64,000 bases of DNA from the NCBI GenBank assembly GCA_016177875.1, contig JACOUL010000052.1, positions 50,459 to 114,458 on the forward strand. The letters are read 5' to 3'. Of this stretch, positions 1 to 12,190 are shown piece after piece. This DNA comes from Burkholderiales bacterium (GTDB taxonomy: Bacteria; Pseudomonadota; Gammaproteobacteria; Burkholderiales; Burkholderiaceae_D). Each line of letters begins with the position of its first letter. Positions within the stretch are counted from its first letter, which is position 1. Below the pieces are notes generated by a model that was not told the DNA's origin, searched no databases, and saw nothing but the letters and a program-made list of their open reading frames with translations. Made by a program: the position numbers and the translations under genes.

Positions 1-479
1 GTCGACTTCAAGGCATTCACTCGGAGATCGAGCGGAGCAGGCTTGTTCAATGCTTCAGCTAATTGCAGCATGCCTGCTTCACCCTCGCGAGCCGTCAGCG
101 TATCCATCAACCATTTCGGAAGATTTGCGCGCAGTTCTAACGGCAAGGCGGTGCGATCGATTTGCGAAACCCGTGTCAGCCACTCGCTTTCGACCTCGGA
201 CAAGCCGCCCAATGCCTCGATGCCGGCTGTATCGGCCAAGCCAAGCAAAGCCATGCGCCGCATCGCCGAGCCGCTGCCCGATTCCGAAAAATTCGTATAA
301 GCAGGCTTGTTACGGAGGGCCGCATATATGGCCTCTGCAATGACGCCTCGTTCACGCGATCCCAATTTAGGGTGAGAGCGAAAAAAAAGCGATAAGGTGA
401 CATCGGCCGGGCCGATCATACGCAACACTTCGCGCAATACGTCCTCGGTATGGCCGATGACTGAGGGCGGCAATCTCAT
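1..479 (-). CDS. rsmB: 16S rRNA (cytosine-5) methyltransferase RsmB, N-terminal part (cut by window edge)
   Basis: Translating the minus strand from the ATG at 479 gives an open frame that runs off the left edge (159 codons). It starts MRLPPSVIGHTEDVLREVL and ends near LDLRVNALKS. The helical NusB-like N-terminus followed by the LRVN motif at the start of the methyltransferase part is the RsmB/Sun arrangement. RsmB methylates C967 of 16S rRNA using S-adenosylmethionine. The catalytic cysteines lie outside the window. It begins 9 bases after the purN stop, so the two are probably co-transcribed. The call rests on the N-terminal pattern only. Confidence 0.75.
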   Translation of the reverse strand, partial: MRLPPSVIGHTEDVLREVLRMIGPADVTLSLFFRSHPKLGSRERGVIAEAIYAALRNKPAYTNFSESGSGSAMRRMALLGLADTAGIEALGGLSEVESEWLTRVSQIDRTALPLELRANLPKWLMDTLTAREGEAGMLQLAEALNKPAPLDLRVNALKS

Positions 480-488
480 TCGGAATCC

Positions 489-1094
489 TTAAGCGGCGAC
501 TCGCACGCGTCCATCTTCAATGGTCAGGCGACCTTCGATGAACCAGCGCACGGCGCGGGGGTAAATGATGTGTTCCTGAATTAGGACCCGCTCTGCAAGC
601 GACTGTTCCGTGTCTTCAGGCATGACCGACACGATTGCTTGGTCGACGATAGGACCGTGATCCAATTCCGCGGTAACGAAATGCACGGTTGCGCCATGGA
701 CCCGAACGCCGGCAGCCAAGGCCTGCCGATGCGTCGCCAGACCGGTAAAATTCGGCAAGAGCGAGGGGTGGATATTCATGAGGCGCCCCTCATAATGGTC
801 TACGAAGGAGGCGGTGAGAATGCGCATGAATCCCGCCAGCACCACCAGATCAGGAGCAAAGGAATCGATCGCCGTTTGCAAGGCCCGATCGAAAGCTTCG
901 CGATCAGAATAATCTTTGCTCGGCACGACGCATGTAGCAATGCCCGCTTTTTCGGCAAACGCTAAGCCTTCTGCATCGGCACGATTGCTGACTACGGCGG
1001 CAATCCTGGCAGGCCACTGTTCGGCTCGGGCCGCTTTGACAATGGCTTGCATATTGCTGCCGCGCCCGGAAATCAGGATCACGATGTTTTTCAT
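489..1094 (-). CDS. purN: Phosphoribosylglycinamide formyltransferase PurN
   Basis: Folate-dependent GAR transformylase, third step of purine synthesis, cytoplasmic. The 201-residue length is normal. Seen: the nucleotide-binding ISGRGSNM near residues 8-15, and the catalytic set N107 and H109 in NIHPSLLP plus D145 in LDHGPI, matching N106/H108/D144 of the E. coli enzyme. The frame stays open 42 bases further upstream, but the family N-terminus is MKNIVILISGRG, so ATG 1094 is chosen. A terminator-like hairpin lies between it and the barstar gene, so purN may have its own promoter. rsmB follows 9 bases downstream. Confidence 0.96.
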   Translation of the reverse strand: MKNIVILISGRGSNMQAIVKAARAEQWPARIAAVVSNRADAEGLAFAEKAGIATCVVPSKDYSDREAFDRALQTAIDSFAPDLVVLAGFMRILTASFVDHYEGRLMNIHPSLLPNFTGLATHRQALAAGVRVHGATVHFVTAELDHGPIVDQAIVSVMPEDTEQSLAERVLIQEHIIYPRAVRWFIEGRLTIEDGRVRVAA

Positions 1095-1118
1095 GGCGCG
1101 CATTGTACCGTACCAATC

Positions 1119-1147
1119 AAAAAAGCCGACATGCAAAGCCGGCTTTT
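1119..1147 (-). terminator. Rho-independent terminator after the RNase/barstar pair
   Basis: On the minus strand an 8-bp perfect stem (AAAAGCCG / CGGCTTTT) with an 11-base loop is followed by a run of six T. It sits between the barstar stop and the purN start, so it would separate the two transcription units or attenuate read-through into purN. Confidence 0.7.
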
Positions 1148-1166
1148 CACGGAAAACGAAGAGCGA

Positions 1167-1622
1167 TTACTGGAAGGAATAAAAAACCCGGAAAGGAATT
1201 TTCTTCTCAGCCCAGAAATCTGCGGCGTCACGGAAGACATCGAGTAACGTTTCGCGCGCTTCCTTGTCGAATTTAGGTGTATTGGGCAACTGTTCCAGCA
1301 CAATCAAAAAACCTGGCTGTTGGCCTGACTTATGTGCCAGGTCAGTTAAGCAATCGCCCAATGCATCGAAATTTTTGCCGAAATGCTTGGGAAAATGAAA
1401 AGCGTCGGCAATAACGGCCAACACCTGCTGCTTAGTGGTCGCGTGCGCGCAATGAGCGTACAAGAAATGCTGACCAAGGCGTGCCGCCTCCTCCTGCAAA
1501 TCGGTTACCCGAAACGCGCGGATTGATTGCACCACATTGGGTGACACCGTCATCAGCAAGTCGAAATCTCCCCTGTTCGCTGCCTTAATCTCTAATACGC
1601 TTAAAACTGACATAGTGGTCAT
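1167..1622 (-). CDS. Barstar-family ribonuclease inhibitor
   Basis: A 151-residue cytoplasmic protein whose C-terminal two thirds matches barstar: FHFPKHFGKNFDALGDCLTDL around residues 76-96 is the signature helix-loop region that plugs the RNase active site, and the end has the expected beta-strand pattern. The role is to neutralise the secreted guanyl-specific RNase encoded directly upstream before export. Its 5' end overlaps that gene by 38 bases, so the two are translationally linked. The first ATG (1622) or the ATG at 1613 could be used; neither has a strong ribosome binding site. Confidence 0.88.
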   Translation of the reverse strand: MTTMSVLSVLEIKAANRGDFDLLMTVSPNVVQSIRAFRVTDLQEEAARLGQHFLYAHCAHATTKQQVLAVIADAFHFPKHFGKNFDALGDCLTDLAHKSGQQPGFLIVLEQLPNTPKFDKEARETLLDVFRDAADFWAEKKIPFRVFYSFQ

Positions 1623-1986
1623 CGGTATAAAAATATTCCCGCGACAAGCCGGTACCGCCGGCTATGATGCGCCGGGCGCCCCGATTATGTGCTCCGGGGG
1701 TTTTTACCGTGTATTCATGATAATACCCGCGCTTCTGCTTCGGCAAAACCCCCTCGTAATTGCCGAATACTGCACCATCCTTGGGATAAGGCAGCGACTT
1801 ACCTTGCTTAATCAACAACAAAGTCTGTTGCGCCTCAGGCGGTAAACTGCTGGCAGCGATTTCACTTACCTGATTACCACCTCGACTCCACGCACTCATT
1901 GAGAACAACACGAGGGCAAGAACCACGAAGGCATGGCACAGCCACTTTATCGTTCCCAAACGCAAAGTTGCCTCTTTCTCAAGCAT
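1585..1986 (-). CDS. Secreted guanyl-specific ribonuclease (barnase / RNase Sa type)
   Basis: From the ATG at 1986 the protein has 133 residues with a basic N-terminus and a hydrophobic stretch (FVVLALVLFSMSAW) forming a signal peptide. The mature part carries the microbial RNase N1/T1 motifs: YHEYTV (general-base glutamate), RGARRIIAGG (active-site arginine) and YTDDHYVSFKRI (catalytic histidine). It cleaves RNA after guanosine, probably outside the cytoplasm. The frame is open up to 2076, but the upstream extension lacks a ribosome binding site and would bury the signal peptide. The gene overlaps its barstar inhibitor. Confidence 0.88.
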   Translation of the reverse strand: MLEKEATLRLGTIKWLCHAFVVLALVLFSMSAWSRGGNQVSEIAASSLPPEAQQTLLLIKQGKSLPYPKDGAVFGNYEGVLPKQKRGYYHEYTVKTPGAHNRGARRIIAGGTGLSREYFYTDDHYVSFKRIRD

Positions 1987-2126
1987 TGGACGCGGAACCC
2001 GTAGGGTAACGTGTTGGCTAAAACGAATCAACCGCAATTGACGCAATGCGACAATCCGATCGATTCGCCACACCATAACGTCAGGTTAGCATTGACTTAA
2101 AAACAACGTTTTTGCTGGCCTGCAAA

Positions 2127-3365
2127 CTATTCTGCACCGGCAACCATGTTTTCCACGACTGGAGGCATGGGTGAACTGCGCCGCCTGGTGCGCCGTTCCG
2201 CGCCAAAGAAAGCCAGCACGTCGTCCCGCCGGAGCATGGTGTCGTGTTCGCCCAAACGAATGAGCTCACAGGTATAGCTCGATTCAAACAAGAGATAGGA
2301 AGCGAGCGCCGCGCCGCGCACTTCGGTAGCGCCGATACCGCTTAGCAATGTGCGGATCGGCAAGGGGAGACTGCCGATGTGGCGGCTCGCGATGGTATCT
2401 AAGCGTTCGGATGGGGCGATGATCAACATCTCAACCGGCCGCAACGGCGTCTTCTTAAGTTGCTCAGGTGGCAAAAGTGAGAGCGTTAAATTGATGCGAT
2501 TCAGCCGCTCGATATCGACTGCCAAGCTATCCAAGAAGATACTCGACAAGGCATGACCGGCTATCTGCGCCAAAGTCGGATAAGGCGCTGCGTCTGGATG
2601 CTGCACCTGGGGTTCCACCAAGCGGCCGGCACCGATCACCAGCACCTTATCGGCACCTAAATGAATCGCCGGCGATATCGGCGCAATTTGGCGCATCGAG
2701 CCATCGCCGAAGAATTCTTGATGACCGTCACAGTAGATCGGTGTCGCCGGAAAAATCAGGGGAATCGCGGAGGATGCCAGTAGATGTTCGATGCCGATTT
2801 GCGCCGGCACTGAAATGCGCTGCATGCGCTTCCAGGGTTCGATCTCGACCGCACTCTGATAAAAGGTGATGTTATGGCCGGCGGTGTATGAGGATGCCGT
2901 CACAGCCAGTGCATGAAGGTCGCCATTGGCCAGAGCAGCATCCAGACGCGGCAAGTCCAGCATGCGATGTAAAAGGCTGACCAGCGGCGTATTGTTCAGC
3001 AGCGAGTTGGGGGGATTCGCTTTCCACTTACGTAAAAGCCACCCAAAAGACATTAGAGACAACCAGCGTGCGCCGGAACGAATCACGCCGAGCGAATCGG
3101 CGCGATAGACTTGCTCAACCTCGAAATGCTCCCACACCGAGAGCAATTTCTGCACGCCTTCATCGTAGTTGTCGGCGCGGCAGGCGAGCGCAGTCGCATT
3201 GATCGCACCGGCCGACGTGCCGCAGATGATATCGAAAGGAGAATTCTCGCGAGACCAGCCGGCGTCGCCGAGGATCTTGTGCACCGCATTCAATACCCCG
3301 ACCTGGTACGCTGCGCGCGCACCGCCGCCCGTCAATACCAAACCGATTTTCTTATGGTCGCTCAT
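2127..3365 (-). CDS. Patatin-like phospholipase / serine acylhydrolase
   Basis: 412 residues. The patatin fold is shown by the oxyanion-hole motif TGGGARAAYQ (residues 12-21), the nucleophile elbow CGTSAGA with Ser51, and the catalytic Asp221 in GDGSMRQ, completing the Ser-Asp dyad. There is no signal peptide, so it probably acts on membrane lipids from the cytoplasm. The C-terminal region is basic (ERRTRRRSSP). It stands alone between the RNase pair and the hppA terminator. Substrate is not predictable. Confidence 0.92.
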   Translation of the reverse strand: MSDHKKIGLVLTGGGARAAYQVGVLNAVHKILGDAGWSRENSPFDIICGTSAGAINATALACRADNYDEGVQKLLSVWEHFEVEQVYRADSLGVIRSGARWLSLMSFGWLLRKWKANPPNSLLNNTPLVSLLHRMLDLPRLDAALANGDLHALAVTASSYTAGHNITFYQSAVEIEPWKRMQRISVPAQIGIEHLLASSAIPLIFPATPIYCDGHQEFFGDGSMRQIAPISPAIHLGADKVLVIGAGRLVEPQVQHPDAAPYPTLAQIAGHALSSIFLDSLAVDIERLNRINLTLSLLPPEQLKKTPLRPVEMLIIAPSERLDTIASRHIGSLPLPIRTLLSGIGATEVRGAALASYLLFESSYTCELIRLGEHDTMLRRDDVLAFFGAERRTRRRSSPMPPVVENMVAGAE

Positions 3366-3470
3366 GGCGCGATCTCTTCGTCTCCTGTACTGAGAGATTA
3401 GCAGGCAGATGAGGATTTGTGGAGCACGGAACGAGAACTGATGCGAGAAGTGACGTGCAAAACATACGCG

Positions 3471-3502
3471 AAAAAAAAGAAAGGCAGCCGAAGCTGCCTT
3501 TC
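3471..3502 (-). terminator. Strong intrinsic terminator after hppA
   Basis: On the minus strand a 10-bp perfect stem GAAAGGCAGC / GCTGCCTTTC closed by a TTCG tetraloop is followed by eight T. It lies 20 bases past the hppA stop. Confidence 0.93.
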
Positions 3503-3522
3503 TTGTGCCAAGGATGGCTTAT

Positions 3523-5724
<2,202 letters not shown>

Positions 5725-5794
5725 ACGCTTCTCCTCTAAATGACGACTAAGTTGCCAAGTTGCTTTTTTTACTGCGAATTGTTATTCAGGCTTT

Positions 5795-6520
<726 letters not shown>

Positions 6521-6609
6521 TCAAATGTCTTTTATATCACACAAATCTGGCACGAAACTTACCACAGAATTTGCCTAAAACGAATGTTCTTACCCAACTT
6601 TTGGGCAAT

Positions 6610-7362
6610 TCATGGCGTAAAAATTTTCTGCACGCGCGCCAGGTCCTCGGGAGTATCCACCCCGGCGGCGGGCGCAATATCGGTCACATGCACCGCAATC
6701 GAATACCCATGCCATAACACGCGCAACTGCTCAAGCGCTTCAATTTGCTCAAGCGGAGAAACCGCCAGTTGCGGATAAGCTTGTAAAAAGGCGTTGCGAT
6801 AAGCGTAAAGACCCACATGGCGCAACGGACGATATCCTGCAGGCAATACTTCTTTGGTGACGGCAAAGCCATCCCGATGCCAAGGGATAATTGCACGTGA
6901 AAAATAAAGTGCGCGACCGGCCGCATCGATCACCACTTTGACTACGTTCGGATTGAAAACGTCGGTGATCGTATCGATGGCATGAGCAGCGGTTGCCATC
7001 GGAACCTCGGCACGAATACGGTCGGCAACCGCGCGAATGAGCTGAGGATCGATCAGCGGTTCATCGCCTTGCACGTTCACTACGACCGCATCTTCAGGCA
7101 AACCGATGGTACGTGCAACTTCGGCGATTCTATCGGTACCGGAGGGGTGATCGGCGCGGGTCATTCGTACTTCGACGCCGTGCTGCTCACAAATGGAAAC
7201 GATATCGGCATGATCGGTCGCGACAATGATTTGCGAAGCGCCCGATTGCGCAGCACGTTCCGCGACGCGCACGACCATGGGCTTGCCACCCAAATCCGCC
7301 AAAAGTTTATTGGGCAATCGCGTGGACGCCAAACGGGCGGGAATGATGACTGTAAACGACAT
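6610..7362 (-). CDS. kdsB: 3-deoxy-manno-octulosonate cytidylyltransferase (CMP-KDO synthetase)
   Basis: 250 residues. Activates KDO with CTP for lipopolysaccharide inner core synthesis. Seen: the nucleotidyltransferase N-terminus [14 protein letters not shown] (residues 6-19), NVQGDEP (metal and CTP binding), and PWHRDG and RHVGLYAYR further on, all KdsB hallmarks. Its ATG shares one base with the stop of the Trm112-like gene (TGATG), so it is translationally coupled within the lpxK-Trm112-kdsB unit. Confidence 0.98.
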   Translation of the reverse strand: MSFTVIIPARLASTRLPNKLLADLGGKPMVVRVAERAAQSGASQIIVATDHADIVSICEQHGVEVRMTRADHPSGTDRIAEVARTIGLPEDAVVVNVQGDEPLIDPQLIRAVADRIRAEVPMATAAHAIDTITDVFNPNVVKVVIDAAGRALYFSRAIIPWHRDGFAVTKEVLPAGYRPLRHVGLYAYRNAFLQAYPQLAVSPLEQIEALEQLRVLWHGYSIAVHVTDIAPAAGVDTPEDLARVQKIFTP

Positions 7363-7550
7363 CAGGATGATGCTGCTTCGGACTTTGTACCTAAGTCGCG
7401 CGCTTCATCCGCCCACATGATGGGAATACCGTCGCGGATCGGATAAGCGAGCTTATCCGGGTTGCAAATCAACTCCTGAGCTTTCTTGTCGTATACAAGC
7501 GACCCCTTGCACAAGGGGCAGACCAGGATATCAAGCAGTCGTGAGTCCAC
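7362..7550 (-). CDS. Trm112-family small zinc-ribbon-like protein (YcaR/UPF0434 type)
   Basis: 62 residues. The N-terminus [14 protein letters not shown] has a CxxC pair, and IRDGIPIMW is the typical family C-terminal motif; only two cysteines form the ribbon, as in bacterial members. It starts with GTG at 7550 preceded by GGAGAAAC. It overlaps lpxK upstream by 20 bases and kdsB downstream by one base. The family function in bacteria is unsettled; Trm112 in eukaryotes and archaea activates methyltransferases. Confidence 0.93.
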   Translation of the reverse strand: MDSRLLDILVCPLCKGSLVYDKKAQELICNPDKLAYPIRDGIPIMWADEARDLGTKSEAASS

Positions 7551-8589
7551 GAAGTTTCTCCAGAATTTTTTCTAAAAGAACGCTTTCGGGCTGAGCATCT
7601 ACCGGAACCACCCAGAGTCGCGCATCATTTTTTAAAGCGTCGTGAAGGCGACATTTTACTGCATCCTTTTCCGTAATCAGGATGATGTCTGCCTCAAGCT
7701 TAGCGAATGGATTTTCCGAGTACGCGTAATGGTCCGGCAACGGCATCTCTGTGAAAGTCAGGCCAGCTCCGCGCAACATCGCAAAGAAGCGAGCCGGGTT
7801 ACCGATACCGGCTGCGGCAACAATACGGGCCGGTCTGCCGATCATGTCGCTTAAATTCACCGTTTGTTTGACGTCAATCAAACTTATCGCCTGCGTGCCC
7901 CGCAATTGAAATGAGATTGCATCTGCCGGCAGGGATGGCACATTAGTTGCGCCGTTCACGACCGTAAAATCACGCCGCCTATTCGCAGGCTCTCGCAATG
8001 GTCCCGCAGGCAACAGCCAGCCGTTGCCAATGCCGCGCTCATCAAAAAGTACGGTTTCAATATCTCGCTGCAATGCATAGTGCTGCAAACCATCGTCGCA
8101 AACGATGACGTTCACCTCGGAATGAGATTGCAGTAATGCTTTTCCAGCTTTGACGCGGTCGCGGCCGACGACAACAGGACATCCGGTGCGCTGTGCGATC
8201 AATACCGGCTCGTCTCCTACGTCCAGTGGATCGTCATCCGGCGCCGCCTCCAGCCCGTTCTCCGCGCTCGCCCCGTATCCACGCGAAATCACGCCAGGCG
8301 TATAACCGGCGCTCTGTAGCGCATGGACGAGCCAAATGACCAACGGTGTCTTGCCCGTGCCGCCGACGAAGATATTGCCCACCACGATGACCGGCACCGG
8401 CAAACGCGTTACACGTAACAATCCCAGCGTGTATAAGCCGCGCCGCAATGCGCTCAGCAACCGGAACAAGCATGACCAGGGCAGCAATGCCCAAGCCAAC
8501 AATCCGCGCCGCATCCAGGCACGTATCAGTACGGCTTCGAGCGGCGCGCGGATGGTTCTCGTGGCTGCGCGACCCCGATTTAAGTTCAT
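7531..8589 (-). CDS. lpxK: Tetraacyldisaccharide 4'-kinase (lipid A kinase) LpxK
   Basis: 352 residues. Phosphorylates the 4' position of the lipid A disaccharide precursor at the inner membrane. An N-terminal hydrophobic helix (about 28-45) is followed by the P-loop VGGTGKTPL with GGTGKT at 76-81, and VCDDGLQHY carries the family Walker-B-like DDG motif. It sits between exbD and the Trm112-like gene, overlapping the latter by 20 bases. Together with kdsB this is a lipopolysaccharide biosynthesis unit. Confidence 0.97.
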   Translation of the reverse strand: MNLNRGRAATRTIRAPLEAVLIRAWMRRGLLAWALLPWSCLFRLLSALRRGLYTLGLLRVTRLPVPVIVVGNIFVGGTGKTPLVIWLVHALQSAGYTPGVISRGYGASAENGLEAAPDDDPLDVGDEPVLIAQRTGCPVVVGRDRVKAGKALLQSHSEVNVIVCDDGLQHYALQRDIETVLFDERGIGNGWLLPAGPLREPANRRRDFTVVNGATNVPSLPADAISFQLRGTQAISLIDVKQTVNLSDMIGRPARIVAAAGIGNPARFFAMLRGAGLTFTEMPLPDHYAYSENPFAKLEADIILITEKDAVKCRLHDALKNDARLWVVPVDAQPESVLLEKILEKLRGLTTA

Positions 8590-8602
8590 AACAGGCTCTA
8601 AG

Positions 8603-9043
8603 TTATTTCTTGCCGCTGGTTTGTGAAGCGAAGGTCACCCGGTCGAATCCGGCTAGCCGGGCGGCTTGGAGAATATTGATGACCGACTGATGCGGCGCTT
8701 GCGCGTCGGCATTGATGATCACGATGGGATCGCGTCTGTTCTCGCCTTTTTCGTTTGCGACTTTTTTCATTTCATCGGCAAGCCCGGCGGGATCGTTGAA
8801 CGCGATCGGCGTGTTATTGATGGCGTAACGATTTTGCGCATCGACGCCGACGTTAATCTCAAACGGATGATCGGTCGCTTTTTCCGCATCCGCAGTCGGC
8901 AAGGTAATTTGCAGTTCGGTGAACTTGCTGTAGGTGGTGGTTACCATCAAGAAGATGAGAATCACCAGCAGCACGTCGATGAAAGGGATAAGGTTGATTT
9001 CCGGGTCTTCCCGGCCCTTCCCTTTTCGGAAATCCATTGCCAT
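8603..9043 (-). CDS. exbD: ExbD/TolR-family proton-channel component
   Basis: 146 residues with a short cytoplasmic N-terminus (DFRKGKGREDPEINLIPFID), one transmembrane helix (VLLVILIFLMVTT) holding the conserved Asp of the proton path, and a periplasmic C-terminal domain. Partners with the ExbB/TolQ homologue two bases upstream to energise TonB- or TolA-type proteins. The exbB-exbD-lpxK-kdsB order is common in Burkholderiales, so this pair may also serve envelope assembly. The TonB receptor at 51.5 kb is a possible distant client. Confidence 0.95.
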   Translation of the reverse strand: MAMDFRKGKGREDPEINLIPFIDVLLVILIFLMVTTTYSKFTELQITLPTADAEKATDHPFEINVGVDAQNRYAINNTPIAFNDPAGLADEMKKVANEKGENRRDPIVIINADAQAPHQSVINILQAARLAGFDRVTFASQTSGKK

Positions 9044-9045
9044 GA

Positions 9046-9651
9046 TTACTTGCGCCCGTTGTGGACTGTGTCGACGAACTTCACCGCTTGCTGCTCCATA
9101 TCGACGATGAAGCTGTCGACCAGCGCGCGAAAATGGCGATAAAAAACAAGTGCCGGCATGGCGATCGCGAGACCGAATCCGGTGTTGTACAAGGCAACCG
9201 AAATACCATGCGCCAGTTGTGCAGGGTTGGTGCCGGTGGCATTTTGCGCACCAAAAATTTCGATCATGCCCACCACGGTACCGAACAAACCCATCAAAGG
9301 AGCCAGCGTGGCAATGGTGCCCAAGGTAGTCAAGAAACGCTCCAGTTCATGCGCAGTGCCGCGGCCTGCCTCCTCGATCGATTCCTTCATCACTTCGCGC
9401 GGCGCATTGACGTTACGCAATCCCGCGGCCAATACCCTGCCTAGCGGAGAATTCTGTTCCAGCCGAGAGATGATGTCGGGATTGATCTTGCCGTTGTAGA
9501 AAACCCTGACGACCTCATCCAGCAAAGTCGACGGCAGAATGCGGCTGCGGCGCAGGTACAATAATCGTTCGACAATCAGGACCATCGCAACGAATGATGC
9601 AATCAGCAACAAATAGATCGGCCAGCCAGCCGCTTGAATGATGGCTAACAA
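9046..9651 (-). CDS. exbB: MotA/TolQ/ExbB-family proton-channel protein
   Basis: Three hydrophobic segments (near the N-terminus, and about 110-135 and 155-180) and the TolQ/ExbB pattern LATLAPLMGLFGTVVGMI identify the channel subunit that pairs with ExbD. The longest frame starts at GTG 9669, but AGGAGT at 9658-9663 lies inside that extension and sits six bases before a TTG at 9651, giving MLAIIQAAGWPI, close to the family N-terminus. I therefore place the start at TTG 9651 (201 residues). First gene of the exbB-exbD-lpxK-Trm112-kdsB unit. Confidence 0.94.
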   Translation of the reverse strand: MLAIIQAAGWPIYLLLIASFVAMVLIVERLLYLRRSRILPSTLLDEVVRVFYNGKINPDIISRLEQNSPLGRVLAAGLRNVNAPREVMKESIEEAGRGTAHELERFLTTLGTIATLAPLMGLFGTVVGMIEIFGAQNATGTNPAQLAHGISVALYNTGFGLAIAMPALVFYRHFRALVDSFIVDMEQQAVKFVDTVHNGRK

Positions 9652-9985
9652 AAAAATACTCCTAAACACGTTTGAAACAAGATGCAGAATGTAACTTGTT
9701 GAGGCCTAGCGAGCAAGCACGAAAGGCGTATTGATCGATTTCGAACGGCCCGAGGAAAGGCATTGCGGTTTTTCACATTTTCTGTGGATAACTTTGTGGG
9801 TAAATGTCTTTTAAAAGGGGAAGTATTTGATTCGAAAGAACTTTTCCTGCTTGCACGCAAATCAGGCACACACTATTTTCCTTTAAAAACAAAGACTTAT
9901 AATCCCCCTTCGCTCTAGACGCGCTACGTGACAAAAACGTGACAATTTTCTCGACTTGTGGACAGCTACTCACCTGGAAGACCGC
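9652..9985. other. Divergent promoter region between exbB and xseA
   Basis: 334 bases without a gene, AT-rich. On the plus strand a TATAAT at 9898-9903 lies 82 bases before the xseA ATG; no good -35 is seen at 17 bases. On the minus strand TACATT with TTGCTC 17 bases upstream is a weak candidate for the exbB unit. No repeat or conserved RNA was recognised. Confidence 0.5.
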
Positions 9986-11347
9986 ATGAATACTGGCGTT
10001 TCACCGATTGATGAGACAAATGCACCGGCGATAATCACCGTATCTGCACTTAATCAGGCTGTCGCGCGCACGCTTGAGCGCAGCTTTCCCTTAGTGTGGG
10101 TGGCGGGCGAAGTTTCCAACTTTACCCGCGCAGCTTCGGGCCATTGGTATTTCACGTTGAAAGATGACGGCGCCCAGGTGCGCGCCGTGATGTTCAAAGG
10201 GCGTGCGCAATATGCCAGCTTTACGCCGCGGGATGGCGATAAGGTCGAAGTGCGTACGCTCGTCACGCTCTACGCGCCGCGCGGCGATTACCAATTGAAT
10301 ATCGAATCGATCCGGCGAGCCGGTGTCGGCAATTTGTATGAAGCCTTCATGCGGTTAAAAGAAAAATTAACTGCTGAAGGCTTGTTCGATCCGGCACGCA
10401 AGCGCCCCCTTCCCTATTTCGCCAAAACGATAGGCGTCGTCACCAGCCTGCAAGCGGCGGCCCTGCGGGATATCCTGACCGCATTGAAACGGCGCGCGCC
10501 GCACGTTCACGTGATTCTCTATCCGGCACCGGTGCAAGGCGACGGGGCCGCGGGGAAAATCGCGGAAGCGATTCATACCGCATCCGTACGTGCGGAATGC
10601 GATGTGCTGCTGGTGTGTCGAGGCGGAGGCAGCATGGAAGACTTATGGTCGTTCAACGATGAAGGCGTTGCGCGCGCCATCGCCGCGTGCAGCATGCCGG
10701 TGATTTCCGGCGTCGGGCATGAAACCGATTTCACGCTGGCGGATTTTGCCGCCGATCTGCGTGCCCCGACGCCTACGGCAGCGGCTGAACTCGCCGCCAC
10801 GCCGCGCGCGGATTGGCTTGCCATGCTGGAAGCGCATGCGGACGACTTGACGCGCGCCATGCACCGCCGGATGGACGACGCTGCCCAAGCCGTCGATAAC
10901 TTAACGCACCGCCTGCTCAGCCCAGCTGCGCTCATTCGACATGAACGCTTGAAGCTGCATGCCATGCAAACCCGCATGGCCCACGCAAGCCGGGCACCGC
11001 TCGATCAAGCGCGCTATGCCCTTATGCGCGCCGGCACGAGATTGAATGCGCATTTACCTTCCACCAAGCCGCAGCGCGTTGCACTCAAGGATGAAGCGCG
11101 CCGCATCATGATTGCCATGGCGACCTTGCAAGTCAGGCGACGCCAAGCCGTGGCAGCACTTCAAGCACAATTGGATTTGCTGAATCCTCAGCGTACGCTC
11201 GAGCGCGGCTACGCGATCGTGACCGATGAGCGCGGCAAGATCGTGCGCACTCCGAGGCAATTGCGTCCCGGCCAAAACATGACGGTGCGCGTCGCAGCGG
11301 GCACGGCACAAGTCGGCATTGCTATGGTGCAGGAAACCCTGGACTGA
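9986..11347 (+). CDS. xseA: Exodeoxyribonuclease VII large subunit
   Basis: 453 residues from ATG 9986, chosen because GGAAG precedes it and the family start [15 protein letters not shown] follows; a TTG ten codons upstream is a poorer choice. Residues about 20-110 form the OB-fold DNA-binding domain ([26 protein letters not shown]). The core has [26 protein letters not shown] and [13 protein letters not shown], the XseA catalytic motifs. A coiled-coil region and a C-terminal ERGYAIV segment complete it. It degrades single-stranded DNA with XseB, which is not in the window. Standalone gene divergent from exbB. Confidence 0.97.
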   Translation: MNTGVSPIDETNAPAIITVSALNQAVARTLERSFPLVWVAGEVSNFTRAASGHWYFTLKDDGAQVRAVMFKGRAQYASFTPRDGDKVEVRTLVTLYAPRGDYQLNIESIRRAGVGNLYEAFMRLKEKLTAEGLFDPARKRPLPYFAKTIGVVTSLQAAALRDILTALKRRAPHVHVILYPAPVQGDGAAGKIAEAIHTASVRAECDVLLVCRGGGSMEDLWSFNDEGVARAIAACSMPVISGVGHETDFTLADFAADLRAPTPTAAAELAATPRADWLAMLEAHADDLTRAMHRRMDDAAQAVDNLTHRLLSPAALIRHERLKLHAMQTRMAHASRAPLDQARYALMRAGTRLNAHLPSTKPQRVALKDEARRIMIAMATLQVRRRQAVAALQAQLDLLNPQRTLERGYAIVTDERGKIVRTPRQLRPGQNMTVRVAAGTAQVGIAMVQETLD

Positions 11348-11444
11348 TTACGGTCTTTGACGCACTTCATGGCAATGCGCTCAAGCCGCTCAGCAAACCG
11401 CGCTTATCCATCATACAATGTGGCTCTCGCTATCCAGTTAAACC

Positions 11445-11487
11445 TTGTTGGGGACAGCGTACCGCTACCGCTTAACTCTGTCCCCAA
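11445..11487. repeat. REP-like palindrome with GGGGACAG arms (complete copy)
   Basis: Perfect 10-bp inverted arms TTGGGGACAG (11448-11457) and CTGTCCCCAA (11478-11487) around a 20-base loop, between xseA and sodB. The first 22 bases (11445-11466) recur with one mismatch at 23155-23176. It lies in the sodB 5' leader, about 30 bases before the start codon, so it would form a hairpin in the sodB mRNA if the promoter is upstream. Confidence 0.75.
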
Positions 11488-11515
11488 ATCATTTAAAAAG
11501 AAAGGACCGATGATC

Positions 11516-12094
11516 ATGGAACACACCTTGCCGCCTCTGCCTTATGCAATGGATGCTTTGCAGCCCCACATCTCCAAGGAAACTTTGGAGTACCACTACG
11601 GCAAGCATCATCAGGCTTATGTCACCAACCTGAACAATCTCATCAAAGGCACCGAGTTTGAAAACGCGTCCCTGGAAGACATCGTCAAAAAATCTAGCGG
11701 CGGCGTCTTCAACAATGCAGCGCAAGTGTGGAACCATACTTTCTATTGGAACTGCATGAAACCCAACGGCGGCGGCGCGCCGAGCGGCGCGTTGAGCGAT
11801 GCCATCAATGCGAAGTGGGGTTCGTTCGACAAGTTCAAGGAAGAGTTCACCAAGTCTTGCGTGGGCAACTTCGGCTCCGGCTGGACGTGGCTCGTGAAAA
11901 AAGGCGACGGATCGGTGGATATCGTTAACACATCCAACGCAGCCACGCCGCTAACCGGCGCCGACAAGCCGCTCATGACTTGCGATGTGTGGGAACATGC
12001 CTACTACATCGATTACCGTAATCTGCGTGCCAAGTATGTCGAGACATTCTGGAACTTGGTGAGTTGGGATTTCGTTGCGAAGAATTTCGCGTAA
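11516..12094 (+). CDS. sodB: Iron superoxide dismutase
   Basis: 192 residues from ATG 11516 (another ATG two codons earlier is possible; AAAGGA lies about ten bases upstream). The N-terminus [13 protein letters not shown], the metal ligands in [18 protein letters not shown] and [11 protein letters not shown], and Gln in [11 protein letters not shown] favour the Fe-specific form over Mn. Cytoplasmic superoxide dismutation. The frame is open 53 codons further upstream through the GGGGACAG palindrome but that part is not protein-like. Followed by a strong terminator. Confidence 0.97.
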   Translation: MEHTLPPLPYAMDALQPHISKETLEYHYGKHHQAYVTNLNNLIKGTEFENASLEDIVKKSSGGVFNNAAQVWNHTFYWNCMKPNGGGAPSGALSDAINAKWGSFDKFKEEFTKSCVGNFGSGWTWLVKKGDGSVDIVNTSNAATPLTGADKPLMTCDVWEHAYYIDYRNLRAKYVETFWNLVSWDFVAKNFA

Positions 12095-12130
12095 TACGAC
12101 ACTGACTGTCGAATCAAAATTTCGACGATG

Positions 12131-12163
12131 AAGAGCCGGCGTCCTGCGTCGGCTCTTTTTTTT
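12131..12163 (+). terminator. sodB terminator
   Basis: Stem AAGAGCCG (12131-12138) / CGGCTCTT (12150-12157) with an 11-base loop, running into eight T at 12156-12163. Confidence 0.92.
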
Positions 12164-12190
12164 ATGCGCCCGGCCGGGCGCATAAAAAAA
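12157..12190. terminator. 34-bp perfect palindrome acting as bidirectional terminator
   Basis: Seven T, ATGCGCCCGG, its exact complement CCGGGCGCAT, then seven A: a symmetric GC-rich hairpin flanked by T and A tracts that can terminate transcription from either side. It lies between the convergent sodB and fnr genes and shares its tracts with the terminators on both sides. Confidence 0.8.
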
